This document shows positions 17,619-26,124 of a DNA stretch of 64,000 bases, in pieces. The notes below the pieces were generated by a model. It was given only the letters and a program-made list of their open reading frames with translations. It made no database searches and was not told where the DNA came from. Source of the stretch: Crystallibacter permensis (lineage in GTDB: Bacteria > Actinomycetota > Actinomycetes > Actinomycetales > Micrococcaceae); NCBI RefSeq assembly GCF_025960875.1, contig NZ_JAODLR010000004.1:248001-312000 (forward strand), written 5' to 3'. The position numbers were made by a program, and so were the translations under genes. Every line of letters starts with the position of its first letter. The stretch's first letter is position 1.

Positions 17619-18248
17619 ATGGTGAAGGCAAAGAATCCGGAAACAGCCCGGCGCGGACGTCCGGGATACGACCAGCAGTCAGTGCTGAGCGTAGCCGTCA
17701 CCGTCTTCAACAAGCATGGCTACGAGGCGACCTCCATGGGCATCCTGGCGGAAAACCTCGGCATTTCCAAGAGCGCTATCTACCACCATGTTCCGTCCAA
17801 GGGGGACCTGCTGCGGTTGGCGCTGGAGGAGGCACTGGGCTCGCTGGAAGCAATTCTGGAAGAGCCCGGTGCCTCCGCCGGCCGGGCGGATGACCGGCTG
17901 GAGTACGTGCTGCGCCGGACCATCGACGTCCTGACGGAAAAACTCCCCTACGTCACGTTGCTGCTGCGGCTGCGCGGAAACACCGAGGTGGAGCGCAACG
18001 CACTGGAACGCCGCCGCGAGTTCGACCACAAGGTTGCGGCCCTGATGGACGCGGCCCGCGAAGAAGGCAGCCTGCGCAGCGATATCGATCCGCGCACCAC
18101 CACGCGCCTGCTCTTCGGCACGATTAACTCCATCGTCGAGTGGTACAAACCCGGTGGAAAGCTGACCTCGCAAAAGCTGGCCGATGACCTGATTTCCATG
18201 ATGTTCGACGGTCTTCACCTGCCAACGGCTGCCCGCGTTATCGCCTGA
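17619..18248 (+). CDS. paaR: TetR-family regulator, probable PAA repressor PaaR
   Basis: A 209-residue TetR regulator. The N-terminal helix-turn-helix reads SVLSVAVTVFNKHGYEATSM, then ILAENLGISKSAIYHHVPSK; the C-terminal ligand domain fits the TetR_C pattern. I chose the ATG at 17619; the frame upstream belongs to paaK. Known TetR-type PaaR proteins release DNA when they bind phenylacetyl-CoA. Four matching operators stand before paaA, this gene, paaZ and paaJ, so it likely controls the whole set. Confidence 0.82.
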   Translation: MVKAKNPETARRGRPGYDQQSVLSVAVTVFNKHGYEATSMGILAENLGISKSAIYHHVPSKGDLLRLALEEALGSLEAILEEPGASAGRADDRLEYVLRRTIDVLTEKLPYVTLLLRLRGNTEVERNALERRREFDHKVAALMDAAREEGSLRSDIDPRTTTRLLFGTINSIVEWYKPGGKLTSQKLADDLISMMFDGLHLPTAARVIA

Positions 18249-18314
18249 GAGTCTCCCGCCCCCGGCCGCCGGACTGTTAGGCTGGCAGCAACCAATCGGC
18301 GTCAGGGGGACGTT

Positions 18315-18965
18315 ATGGACTGGTTCGCGGATTTTCCAGGGGAAACCGGACCGTATATTTGGATATCGCTGGCGAATATGGGTCTCACCATTGCCGGCAT
18401 TGCACTCTTTGCCTACAGGTTCCGCTGGGCCTGGCTCTTTCCTATCGCCACCACCATCGCCTTTCTCAGTCTCAGCATCCAGGCCCAAGGCATCCGGACC
18501 AGTTTCGGTCCAGTGCTCACGCTCGCGGTCTGTGTCTACGGCCTATGGCGCTGGCAGTTATACAAAGACGGCGCTACCGCCTCCATCCCGCTAAGACATG
18601 CGCACCCGGTGGAGTGGGGCATCGCGGCCGGGCTCTTGATCCTCTTCACCCTGATCACCGGTTTTGCCGGCTCCGAACTGCTGTCCTTTGTCGGACCCGG
18701 ATACGTCCTGAGCAGCCTGCTGTCGTCCCTGCCGCTGGTGATGTACTTGGGATTCGCGCACGGCATCTTCGAGTCCTGGTATGTCGGTGCCGCGTTCGGG
18801 GCCTTGAACCTGGCCAGCCTGGCCCTGCTGGTCCCGGCCCCGCCTGCGGCATTCGCCTATACCGCCGTCGTCCTGGGTCTCTACGTCTTCGGACTGCTTA
18901 AATGGAAGGCGGCCCTGAATCATCAGGGCCGCCTTGCTCCGGTGGCTCACCCTGCCGGCAGCTGA
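18315..18965 (+). CDS. integral membrane protein, PnuC-like
   Basis: A 216-residue protein with about seven membrane helices and the segment VYGLWRWQLYKDG, which resembles the conserved aromatic loop of PnuC nicotinamide riboside transporters. AGGGGGA stands before the ATG. It lies between paaR and paaZ, but nothing in the sequence ties it to phenylacetate. PnuC-like is a tentative family call; the vitamin or nucleoside carried is unknown. Confidence 0.6.
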   Translation: MDWFADFPGETGPYIWISLANMGLTIAGIALFAYRFRWAWLFPIATTIAFLSLSIQAQGIRTSFGPVLTLAVCVYGLWRWQLYKDGATASIPLRHAHPVEWGIAAGLLILFTLITGFAGSELLSFVGPGYVLSSLLSSLPLVMYLGFAHGIFESWYVGAAFGALNLASLALLVPAPPAAFAYTAVVLGLYVFGLLKWKAALNHQGRLAPVAHPAGS

Positions 18966-18995
18966 TACCGCCTGGCAGAGTAACCGTAACCGCTG

Positions 18996-21068
18996 CTACT
19001 TTTCGACGAGCGTCAGCACGTCGTAGGTGGCAACGATCTCATCGTTCTGGTTGGTCAGGACTGCATCCCAGGCAACCTCGCCGTACTCGTCCGTTTCACG
19101 CGGCGTGATCCGCTTCGCGGTCAGCGTCACGCGGATGGAATCGCCGGCCGCAACCGGCGTGATGAAGCGCAGGTTTTCCAGACCGTAGTTGGCGAGCACC
19201 GGCCCCGGCGCAGGCTCCACGAAGAGGCCTGCGCCCCAGGCGATCAGCAGGTAGCCATGCGCCACGATGCCCGGGAAGAACGGATTGGCCTCCGCAGCTT
19301 CCTGGTTAGTGTGCGCGTAGAACGTATCCCCGGTCTCGTTTGCGAAGGCACTGATGTCCTCCAGGGTGACCTGCCGCAGGTCCGAGCGCAGCGCATCGCC
19401 GATCTTGAGTTCGGCGAGGTTCTTCCGGAAGGGGTGCACTTCATCGAAGTTGCGGTCGGCGCCGGTATGCCAGACACCGGTGATCGCCGTGAGCATGTTG
19501 GGCGAGCCCTGGACCGCGGTGCGCTGCATGTGGTGCAGCACGGAACGGATGCCGCCGAGCTCTTCACCGCCGCCTGCACGTCCCGGGCCGCCATGGACCA
19601 GATGCGGCACCGGGGAGCCGTGGCCTGTCGAGGTGCGCGCATCCTCGCGGTTGAGCACCAGCACGCGGCCGTGGTGGGCGGCGATTCCCGTGACCAGTTT
19701 GCGCGCGGTCTCGGGGTCGTTGGTAGCGACGGTGGCGACCAGGGAGCCTGAGCCCATGGCCGCGAGCCGGATGGCGTCATCCAGGTCCTTGTAGCCGATG
19801 ACGGAGGAAACCGGCCCGAACGCCTCGCGCGAGTGCACCGCCTCCGCCTCGGCGTCGGCAAACTTCAGCAGCACCGGGGACATAAACGCGCCGTCGCCGA
19901 CGCTCCCCACGGTTCCGTCCTGCATGGTGGCCTTCGGGGAATCCAGCGTGCCGTACGCCAGTTCGCCACCGGCGTCGAGCATTTCCTGAACTGCCGCGCG
20001 CACGTCGGCAAGCTGCTCCAGCGAAGCCAGGGCGCCCATGGTCACGCCTTCGGCCCGCGGATCGCCGACGACAACCCGCTCCTCGATCCGCGTCCGCACG
20101 GCGTCGATGACGTCCTGCACACGCTCGGTCGGGACGATGGTGCGGCGGATGGAGGTGCACTTCTGGCCCGCCTTGGCCGTCATTTCGGTGACCAGCGACT
20201 TGATGAAGGCGTCGAACTCAGGGGTTCCCGGCACGGCGTCGGGACCCAGGATCGCTGCGTTCAAGGAGTCAGCTTCTGCCGTGAAGCGGATACCGCCCTG
20301 GGCGACATTCGGATGGGACTTCAGCAGGTTGGCGGTGGTTGCCGAACCGGTGAAGGAGACCGCATCGCGGTAGTCAAGGTGGTCCAGCATGTCCCTTGCG
20401 GAACCGGAAATAAGCTGCAGGGAGCCGGCCGGCAGAATGTTGGACTCGATAATGAGCTTGACCGCGGCGGCCGTGACGTAGCCGGTGGGGGTGGCCGGCT
20501 TGACGATGGTGGGAACGCCCGCGATGAACGCCGGGGCGAACTTCTCCAGCATGCCCCAGACGGGGAAGTTGAAGGCGTTGATCTGCACGGCCACACCCGG
20601 GATACGGGTGTAGATGTGCTCACCGATGAAGGAACCGTCCTTGGCGAGCACCTCGGCGGGCCCGTCGATGACCACCTGGGAATTGGGTAGTTCACGCCGG
20701 CCCTTGGATCCGAATGTGAAAAGGACGCCGATGCCGCCGTCGATGTCGATCATATTGTCGATCTTGGTGGCGCCCGAGCGGTGGGAGAGCTCGTAAAGCG
20801 CTTCACGGTGGCTGTTGAGGAACTGTGCCAGTTCCTTGAGTTTCAGCGCACGCTGGTGGAAGGTCAGCTTGCCCAATTCGGTCTGGCCGACACTGCGGCC
20901 GTACCGGACCATTTCTGCCAGATCCAACCCGTCCGTGCTCACCTGGGCCAGCACATCGCCTGTGCTGGCGTCACGGACCTCGGTACCGGTTACCCCGGAT
21001 TCCGGCGTCCACCAGGCGTCCTGGACGAAACTCGGCACAAATTCAACACCAACGGAGGTTGTGGTCAT
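18996..21068 (-). CDS. paaZ: bifunctional oxepin-CoA hydrolase / 3-oxo-5,6-dehydrosuberyl-CoA semialdehyde dehydrogenase PaaZ
   Basis: A 690-residue fusion enzyme. Residues 1-525 are an aldehyde dehydrogenase with Glu265 (TAEADS) and nucleophile Cys304 (GQKCTS); residues 545-690 are a MaoC/hotdog hydratase (NETGDTFYAHTNQEAAE, GIVAHGYLL). It opens the oxepin ring and oxidises the resulting aldehyde. The start is the ATG at 21068; upstream in-frame codons give a Cys/Arg-rich stretch over the promoter. It diverges from a thioesterase gene across a PaaR-type operator. Confidence 0.95.
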   Translation of the reverse strand: MTTTSVGVEFVPSFVQDAWWTPESGVTGTEVRDASTGDVLAQVSTDGLDLAEMVRYGRSVGQTELGKLTFHQRALKLKELAQFLNSHREALYELSHRSGATKIDNMIDIDGGIGVLFTFGSKGRRELPNSQVVIDGPAEVLAKDGSFIGEHIYTRIPGVAVQINAFNFPVWGMLEKFAPAFIAGVPTIVKPATPTGYVTAAAVKLIIESNILPAGSLQLISGSARDMLDHLDYRDAVSFTGSATTANLLKSHPNVAQGGIRFTAEADSLNAAILGPDAVPGTPEFDAFIKSLVTEMTAKAGQKCTSIRRTIVPTERVQDVIDAVRTRIEERVVVGDPRAEGVTMGALASLEQLADVRAAVQEMLDAGGELAYGTLDSPKATMQDGTVGSVGDGAFMSPVLLKFADAEAEAVHSREAFGPVSSVIGYKDLDDAIRLAAMGSGSLVATVATNDPETARKLVTGIAAHHGRVLVLNREDARTSTGHGSPVPHLVHGGPGRAGGGEELGGIRSVLHHMQRTAVQGSPNMLTAITGVWHTGADRNFDEVHPFRKNLAELKIGDALRSDLRQVTLEDISAFANETGDTFYAHTNQEAAEANPFFPGIVAHGYLLIAWGAGLFVEPAPGPVLANYGLENLRFITPVAAGDSIRVTLTAKRITPRETDEYGEVAWDAVLTNQNDEIVATYDVLTLVEK

Positions 21069-21155
21069 CGTTGACTGCCCTTTCCTTCTCTGGGGACGAA
21101 TCGCAGTATCGTCCACAGTATCGACAAGCATCTGAACAACGCAGGATAAACAAAC

Positions 21156-21171
21156 TGAACGGTCGTTCGGT
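21156..21171 (-). promoter_or_regulatory. predicted PaaR operator between paaZ and the thioesterase gene
   Basis: Read on the minus strand this is ACCGAACGACCGTTCA, an exact match to ACCGANCGNNCGTTCA. It is 88 bases from paaZ and 63 bases from the divergent thioesterase gene, so one site could control both. Confidence 0.65.
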
Positions 21172-21233
21172 AACATGTCTACACTACATGAATGCGTCCG
21201 AAGCCAACAGGACGGAAGGGTCAGGATCGACTA

Positions 21234-21668
21234 ATGCAGCCGGATATCAAGACAGAAAACGAGCAGGACCAGCCATGGAAGATCGTCCTCGGCGAACTGG
21301 ACGAGAAGATGGGCGTCAAGATTCTGGAAGAATCTGCCCAGCGCGTGGTCGCCACCATGCCGGTGGAGGGGAACCGGCAGTCTTTCGGCCTGCTGCACGG
21401 AGGTGCCTCACTGGCGTTCGGCGAAGCCATCGGGTCCTGGGCTGCCGTGATCCATGCCGGCAAGGGGCGCTCCGCCGTCGGCGTCGATGTCTCGGCCACC
21501 CATCACCGTTCAGCACGCAGCGGCACGATCACGGGCGTGGCCACCGCGATCCACCTAGGCCGCACCACCACCAGCCATGAGGTTGTGATATACGACGACG
21601 AGGAACGCCGGCTCTGTTCCATGCGCATCACGAACCTGATTCTGGACCGTCCCAAAGCCGGCGAATAG
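21234..21668 (+). CDS. hotdog-fold thioesterase (PaaI/MenI-like)
   Basis: A 144-residue hotdog thioesterase with the core SFGLLHGGASLAFGEAIGSW and a strand pair ending GRTTTSHEVVIYDDE. The start at 21234 has AGGA seven bases upstream. It shares a divergent control region with paaZ, so it is probably co-regulated with PAA genes. It differs from the paaI gene at 15741 and is nearer to MenI/YdiI types; the acyl-CoA it acts on is not known. Confidence 0.8.
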   Translation: MQPDIKTENEQDQPWKIVLGELDEKMGVKILEESAQRVVATMPVEGNRQSFGLLHGGASLAFGEAIGSWAAVIHAGKGRSAVGVDVSATHHRSARSGTITGVATAIHLGRTTTSHEVVIYDDEERRLCSMRITNLILDRPKAGE

Positions 21669-21977
21669 TCCGCCTGCTACTCATGAAAGTCCAGTAGAAA
21701 ATCGAGTAGTGAAGATCCCCCTTCTCCCCTAACCGGCCGGTAGTGTTTCAAGCACGAAGCCCGCACCGGCGTCAGCGGAGGCCCGGCAGACCGCCCAGCA
21801 GAAATTGCTGACGGTAAAGCAGCCACCATCCGCGGACTCCTGCCCCGCACGTTCAAGACGAACATGACGACGGCAGCGGGCGGACCGCCGAGTGCAGCAC
21901 CGTGTATGCATGAGTCCCTCGGCGGCGTTGGGGAAGGCCGCGGTGGCAGCTTGGGGAAGCTGCCACCGCCGCCAAAG
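21669..21977. other. non-coding gap
   Basis: About 310 bases between convergent genes. Frames of about 60 residues exist on the minus strand but have no ribosome binding site and no recognisable feature. The right end holds a hairpin (21941-21968). Nothing else is seen. Confidence 0.4.
21941..21968 (-). terminator. hairpin after the phosphatase gene
   Basis: A perfect 12-base stem CGGTGGCAGCTT / AAGCTGCCACCG with a GGGG loop, ten bases after the phosphatase stop. It has no T run. Confidence 0.55.
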
Positions 21978-22691
21978 TCAGTCCAGATGCAGCCGGGTCC
22001 GCAGTTGCCGCAGCTCCGACTCGCCCAGTCCGTTCCGTAACAGGTACTGTGCGGCGTCGAAACCTTCCGCGGCTGCCTCTACTGCGGCGCGCGTGTCCTC
22101 GATCCGCGCCGCGAGCTCCGGGCCCGAAAGATACCGCTCAATCGGATGCCGGTACGGACTAATGCGGTGCCACTCGTTGATGCCGCGCAGGCCGAACTCG
22201 TAGTGGTCCGCAATGGTGCCGGTGTCCGCGCCGGCGAGGTTCAGCAGCAGCATCGCGATGAGTCCGGTGCGGTCGCGTCCGGCCGAGCAATGAATAACGA
22301 CGGCGCCCTCCGCCTCTGCGAGGGTCCGGGCTATCGCTGTGATCTTGTGCGGAAAGAGCCGGAGGTTGTCCGGGTAGGAACGCGGATGGCTCAGGTAGGG
22401 CCCGCTGAGCTCACGGAACTCCTCGTGGTCGGGTTCTTCCGTCGGGCAGTTAAGCACGGTAAAGGGCGAGCGGACCTCGGCCGCGACCTCGGGATCCGTC
22501 TCGCGGCGCGAGCGCTCCCCCACGTTCCGCAAATCGATAACGGTGCGCACACCGTCGTCGTACATCTGGCGCCAGCCGGTTTCCGTCAGCCATTCAGAAC
22601 GGCCCATACCGAAAATGTCCCCGGCAATCCGGCGCGCATTGACCGCGCCCTCCCACTCCATCGGGCGGATCCGATCCAGCCGTGCCGTCAT
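21978..22691 (-). CDS. tyrosine/serine protein phosphatase family protein
   Basis: A 237-residue phosphatase with the P-loop signature HCSAGRDRTGLIAMLLL (nucleophile Cys and invariant Arg) and an upstream VIDLRNVGERSR segment typical of bacterial dual-specificity phosphatases. It is cytoplasmic. The gene starts four bases after the upstream acetyltransferase gene, so they form an operon. Family members act on phosphotyrosine, phosphoserine or phosphoinositides; the substrate is not predictable. Confidence 0.85.
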   Translation of the reverse strand: MTARLDRIRPMEWEGAVNARRIAGDIFGMGRSEWLTETGWRQMYDDGVRTVIDLRNVGERSRRETDPEVAAEVRSPFTVLNCPTEEPDHEEFRELSGPYLSHPRSYPDNLRLFPHKITAIARTLAEAEGAVVIHCSAGRDRTGLIAMLLLNLAGADTGTIADHYEFGLRGINEWHRISPYRHPIERYLSGPELAARIEDTRAAVEAAAEGFDAAQYLLRNGLGESELRQLRTRLHLD

Positions 22692-22695
22692 GCCC

Positions 22696-23307
22696 TCACC
22701 GGTCCCCTGCGTCGGTACGCACCTTATCCAGCCGGGCCTGGAGACCGCGCTTGACTATGGGCCACTCGGAATCGAGCACGGAGTAGACAACCGTGTCGCG
22801 CACGGTCCCGTCCGGCATTTTTGTGTGGTTGCGCAGCACGCCGTCCTGCTTCGCGCCGAGCCGTTCGATGGCCTCGCGGGACTGATGGTTCATCCAATGC
22901 GTCCGGAACTCCACTGCGCGGCAGCCGAGCTTTTCGAAGGCATGCGTCATCAGGACCATCTTGCTGTCCGGGTTCGCTCCGGTCCCCTGCGCGCTGGCCC
23001 GGGTCCACGTGTAGCCGATCTCCACCCGCGGGGTGTCCGTATCGATGTTGCAGAAGGTGGTCATACCCAGGACGATGCCATCGGAAAGCCGGCTGACGGT
23101 GAACGGCAGCATGGTCCCCTGGTCCTGTTTTTCCATCCGGCGGCGGATCTCCAGTTCCATCGTCTCCGGGGAGGGAACCCGCGTGTACCAGAGGTTCCAC
23201 AGCTCGCCATCGCGTACAGCATCCTCCAGTTCAGGCATGTGACGCCTGCGCAAAGGCTGCAGTCGGACGTACTTACCGGTCAGGGTCAGCGGCTCGAACA
23301 GTGACAT
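22696..23307 (-). CDS. GNAT (RimJ/RimL-like) N-acetyltransferase
   Basis: A 203-residue acetyltransferase. It begins MSLFEPLTLTGKYVRLQPL, has VEIGYTWTRASAQGTGANPDSK as acetyl-CoA-binding core (split here only by family variation) and ends with the RimJ-like FRTHWMNHQSREAIERLGAK motif. The ATG at 23307 is chosen; upstream in-frame sequence overlaps the promoter of the divergent hydrolase gene. It may acetylate a small amine or a protein N-terminus. Confidence 0.82.
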   Translation of the reverse strand: MSLFEPLTLTGKYVRLQPLRRRHMPELEDAVRDGELWNLWYTRVPSPETMELEIRRRMEKQDQGTMLPFTVSRLSDGIVLGMTTFCNIDTDTPRVEIGYTWTRASAQGTGANPDSKMVLMTHAFEKLGCRAVEFRTHWMNHQSREAIERLGAKQDGVLRNHTKMPDGTVRDTVVYSVLDSEWPIVKRGLQARLDKVRTDAGDR

Positions 23308-23446
23308 GGACTCATCATAGGACCTTGGAAAAACCTTGGGATCCTGGAAATGCGAGGCATCCCATCGGCGTGTCGCAAAACTTCTTGTTGGCCGACACGA
23401 CGTGAAACGTGCCACGTCGGCAGCCGCCACGGGTATTTTGGGACGC

Positions 23447-24346
23447 ATGAATGCTAACTTTCACGGCCGTACCGGTCTGACTAAGCGCCTAGGAGCGCTG
23501 ACAGTTCTGGTTGCCGGTCTTGTAGCTGGCTCAGTTGCCGCTCCTGCCGTCGCCCACGAGGACTCCGTCGATCTGGTTGTTCTCGGCGACTCCTACTCCG
23601 CCGGCATCGGCGCCGGCACACTCATGGACAGCACTGTGCTTCCGGGCGCGAACTGCGGCATTACAGACTCCGGGTATGCCGAAGCTCTGGAAGAGCGCCG
23701 CGACGCTGTCAACGCTACCAATGCAGCCTGCTCGGGTGCCAAGGCTTTGGTTGACATCGACGATGATCCGGATGTTCCGGACGTTCCCGATCAAATTCTT
23801 GCGGCTACCGATGATCTCGGCGAGCACACAGACCTAGTGGCCATCACCGCAGGTGGAAACGACGTCTCGTTTGGCACGATCATTTACGCATGCGCAAAGC
23901 TGACGTTGAAGGACTGCAACGACGCAGTGGCCGGAGCCGTCTTCGTGGCCGAAAAGCAGGTCGCCCCGGCACTGGAAAAAGACTACAAACTGATTCGTAA
24001 TGAGGCGCCAGATGCGACTATCGTCGCCCTCGGCTATCCGCATTTGTTCTCGACCGAAGGTGCCACAGCCTCGCCCTTGTCCCCCGAAGCCGCAAAGGTA
24101 TTCAACGACGGCGTGGACACCCTGAACACCATCATCGAGAGGACTGCGGAAGATTCCGGATCCAAGGTCGACTACGTAGATGTGACCAAGCGGTTCCGGA
24201 ATCATGGGATTGGATCATCCGAACCGTGGGTCAATTTCGATCCCACTAATCTGCAACATCCCAACAACTTCCATCCCAATGAAAAAGGCTACGAGAACGG
24301 CTATGCGAAAGTCCTGAAGCCGGTAGTGCGTTCCTTGCGACACTAG
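23447..24346 (+). CDS. secreted SGNH/GDSL-family hydrolase
   Basis: A 299-residue exported esterase/lipase-like enzyme. A signal peptide (1-36, cut after AVA) precedes the SGNH blocks: GDSYSAG with Ser49, an Asn-containing AITAGGNDVSF, and a C-terminal NNFHPNEKGY histidine. Paired cysteines (CGITD, CSGAK, CAKLTLKDC) suggest disulphides. TATTTT (23434-23439) ends seven bases before the ATG, so it may be leaderless. Related actinobacterial enzymes hydrolyse lipids or acetylated polysaccharides. Confidence 0.87.
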   Translation: MNANFHGRTGLTKRLGALTVLVAGLVAGSVAAPAVAHEDSVDLVVLGDSYSAGIGAGTLMDSTVLPGANCGITDSGYAEALEERRDAVNATNAACSGAKALVDIDDDPDVPDVPDQILAATDDLGEHTDLVAITAGGNDVSFGTIIYACAKLTLKDCNDAVAGAVFVAEKQVAPALEKDYKLIRNEAPDATIVALGYPHLFSTEGATASPLSPEAAKVFNDGVDTLNTIIERTAEDSGSKVDYVDVTKRFRNHGIGSSEPWVNFDPTNLQHPNNFHPNEKGYENGYAKVLKPVVRSLRH

Positions 24347-24378
24347 ACCAGAGGTCCATCGCAAGCGCAGAAGCCTAT

Positions 24379-24421
24379 AAACAATCGCCCGCCGGAGAAG
24401 CTCTCCGACGGGCGATTGTTT
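24379..24421. terminator. strong bidirectional terminator
   Basis: Arms AAACAATCGCCCG and CGGGCGATTGTTT pair perfectly around an inner CGGAGA/TCTCCG stem, with one mismatch between the two stems. The outer A/T ends give T-rich tails on both strands. It separates the SGNH gene from paaH and can serve both. Confidence 0.8.
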
Positions 24422-24451
24422 GCCTGCTTAGTTATGGCGGCTCAGACGTGC

Positions 24452-25315
24452 CTAGCTATCCCAGCTGAAGAAACCCTTGCCGCTCTTGCGTCCGAGCTCG
24501 CCCTTGGCCACCTTGTCCCGCAGGATCTGCGGCGGCGCAAAGCGCTCCCCCAGGGTGGAGTGCAAATACTCGGCGATGCCTAGGCGGACGTCCAGGCCCA
24601 CGATGTCCGTGGTCTTCAGGGGTCCCACTGGGTGCTTGTAGCCGAGAACCATGGCCGCATCGATGTCGTCCGCCGAGGCGACGCCTTCCTCCACCATGCG
24701 CATGGCTTCCAGAGCGATGGCCACGCCCAGACGCGATGAAGCGAAGCCGGGTGCGTCATTGACGACGACGGCGGTCTTGCCCAGCGACTGGACCCATGAC
24801 CGGGCCGCAGCGGCCAACTCTTCCGAGGTCTCCTCGGCCAGCACCACCTCGACCAGCAGCGAAGCCGGCACCGGGTTGAAGAAGTGCAGACCACAGAAGT
24901 TGGCCGGCCGTTCGAGCTGTTCGGCGAGCTTGCCCACCGAGAGCGAAGAGGTATTGGTCGCCAGCCAGGCGTTCGGCGGCAGCTGCGCTTCCACGGCCTT
25001 GAGCGCCGTCGACTTCAGTTCGAAGTCTTCCGGTACGGCTTCAACTACCAGGCCGCAGCTGCCGAAGGAGTTGTAGTTGACCGAAACCGACAGCCGTTGG
25101 GTCAGCGCCTCGATGGTCTCGGTGGTGGTGCCGCGCTGCACGCTCTTGAGCAGCGCATCGGTGACCCGGCGGCGCGCGCCTTCCGCGGCGTCGTCGTCCC
25201 TTTCCACCACCACCACCTCGGCACCGGCGGTCAGGAACGCGTGGGCGATGCCTGCACCCATGCGGCCGCCGCCGAGCACGCCTACTTTGCTAGGTACCGT
25301 ATCTACTGTTTCCAT
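24452..25315 (-). CDS. paaH: 3-hydroxyacyl-CoA dehydrogenase PaaH
   Basis: A 287-residue NAD-dependent dehydrogenase. The Rossmann motif GVLGGGRMGAGIAHAF is at the N-terminus, the catalytic histidine region reads GLHFFNPVPASLLVEV, and the C-terminal dimerisation domain has GYKHPVGPLKTTDIVGLDV. In the PAA pathway it oxidises 3-hydroxyadipyl-CoA. It is the last gene of paaJ-paaF-paaH. A 3-hydroxybutyryl-CoA activity is possible for this family, but context favours PaaH. Confidence 0.87.
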   Translation of the reverse strand: METVDTVPSKVGVLGGGRMGAGIAHAFLTAGAEVVVVERDDDAAEGARRRVTDALLKSVQRGTTTETIEALTQRLSVSVNYNSFGSCGLVVEAVPEDFELKSTALKAVEAQLPPNAWLATNTSSLSVGKLAEQLERPANFCGLHFFNPVPASLLVEVVLAEETSEELAAAARSWVQSLGKTAVVVNDAPGFASSRLGVAIALEAMRMVEEGVASADDIDAAMVLGYKHPVGPLKTTDIVGLDVRLGIAEYLHSTLGERFAPPQILRDKVAKGELGRKSGKGFFSWDS

Positions 25316-25320
25316 GTGGC

Positions 25321-26124
25321 TTACTTGCTTTCTGTCTGCTTTTCCTTGGCCGCCCGCTTGGCAGCGCTCTTATCCAAGAACGCCTGCATGCGGTCGAATT
25401 TGGCTTCGGATTCGAACAGGATTCCCTGCGCGATCGTATCGATGACGGGGTGGACTTCCCGCGGAGTGTGGAACACGCTCTTGGTGATCCGGACGGCCAG
25501 CGAGTCCTGTGCCCCGATCCGGTCCGCCAGCGCGTGGGCGGCGTCGATCAGGACGTCGGCCTCGTGAACTTCGGTGACCAAATGCACCGCTAGGGCTTCC
25601 TGCGCACCGAGGATGCGGCCGGCCAGCAGGATTTCCTTGGCCAGCGGCTCGCCGACCAGTTCCTTGAGGCGCCAGGTGGCTCCGGCGGCTGCCATGATGC
25701 CAAGGTTGGTCTCCGGCTGGCCGATCTTCACGCTCGGTGTGGCCAGGCGGAAGTCCGCGGCGTAAGCCAGTTCTGCCCCGCCGCCGAGGGCATAGCCGTC
25801 CAGGGCGGCGATGACCGGCATGGGCAGCTGGGCGATCCGGTTGAAGATGGTCGAGTTGATCCCGGCCAGGGCATCCTCACGACGGCGTTCGCGCAGCTGC
25901 GCGATATCCGCACCGGAGGCGAAGATCCCCTTGCCGTTGACCTGCGTACCGGACAGGATCATGATCCGCGGCTGCCGCTCCAGCACAGCGCAAATGGTGT
26001 GCAGTTCATCGACCATGGCCTGGTCGATGGCGTTGCGGACCTCCGGACGGTCCAGCTGGACGTGAATCCGGTCCTCGCGCTCTTCGACCAGCAGGGTGGA
26101 GAATTCGTGCGTGTCGAAGAGCAT
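25321..26124 (-). CDS. paaF: 2,3-dehydroadipyl-CoA hydratase PaaF (enoyl-CoA hydratase)
   Basis: A 267-residue crotonase-family hydratase. Both acid residues of true hydratases are in place: QPETNLGIMAAAG and AKEILLAGRIL. The oxyanion loops are IFASGADI and ALGGGAELAYAADF. The ATG overlaps the thiolase stop (TGATG), so they are coupled. With paaH and the thiolase it completes the lower PAA pathway. It is distinct from PaaG at 8389, which lacks the first glutamate. Confidence 0.87.
   Translation of the reverse strand: MLFDTHEFSTLLVEEREDRIHVQLDRPEVRNAIDQAMVDELHTICAVLERQPRIMILSGTQVNGKGIFASGADIAQLRERRREDALAGINSTIFNRIAQLPMPVIAALDGYALGGGAELAYAADFRLATPSVKIGQPETNLGIMAAAGATWRLKELVGEPLAKEILLAGRILGAQEALAVHLVTEVHEADVLIDAAHALADRIGAQDSLAVRITKSVFHTPREVHPVIDTIAQGILFESEAKFDRMQAFLDKSAAKRAAKEKQTESK

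Noticed and set aside
21069-21176. Upstream extension of paaZ to 21176
   Set aside because: The extra residues are Cys/Arg/Val-rich, would cover the PaaR operator, and have no homologue-like sequence. The ATG at 21068 matches known PaaZ lengths and active-site spacing.
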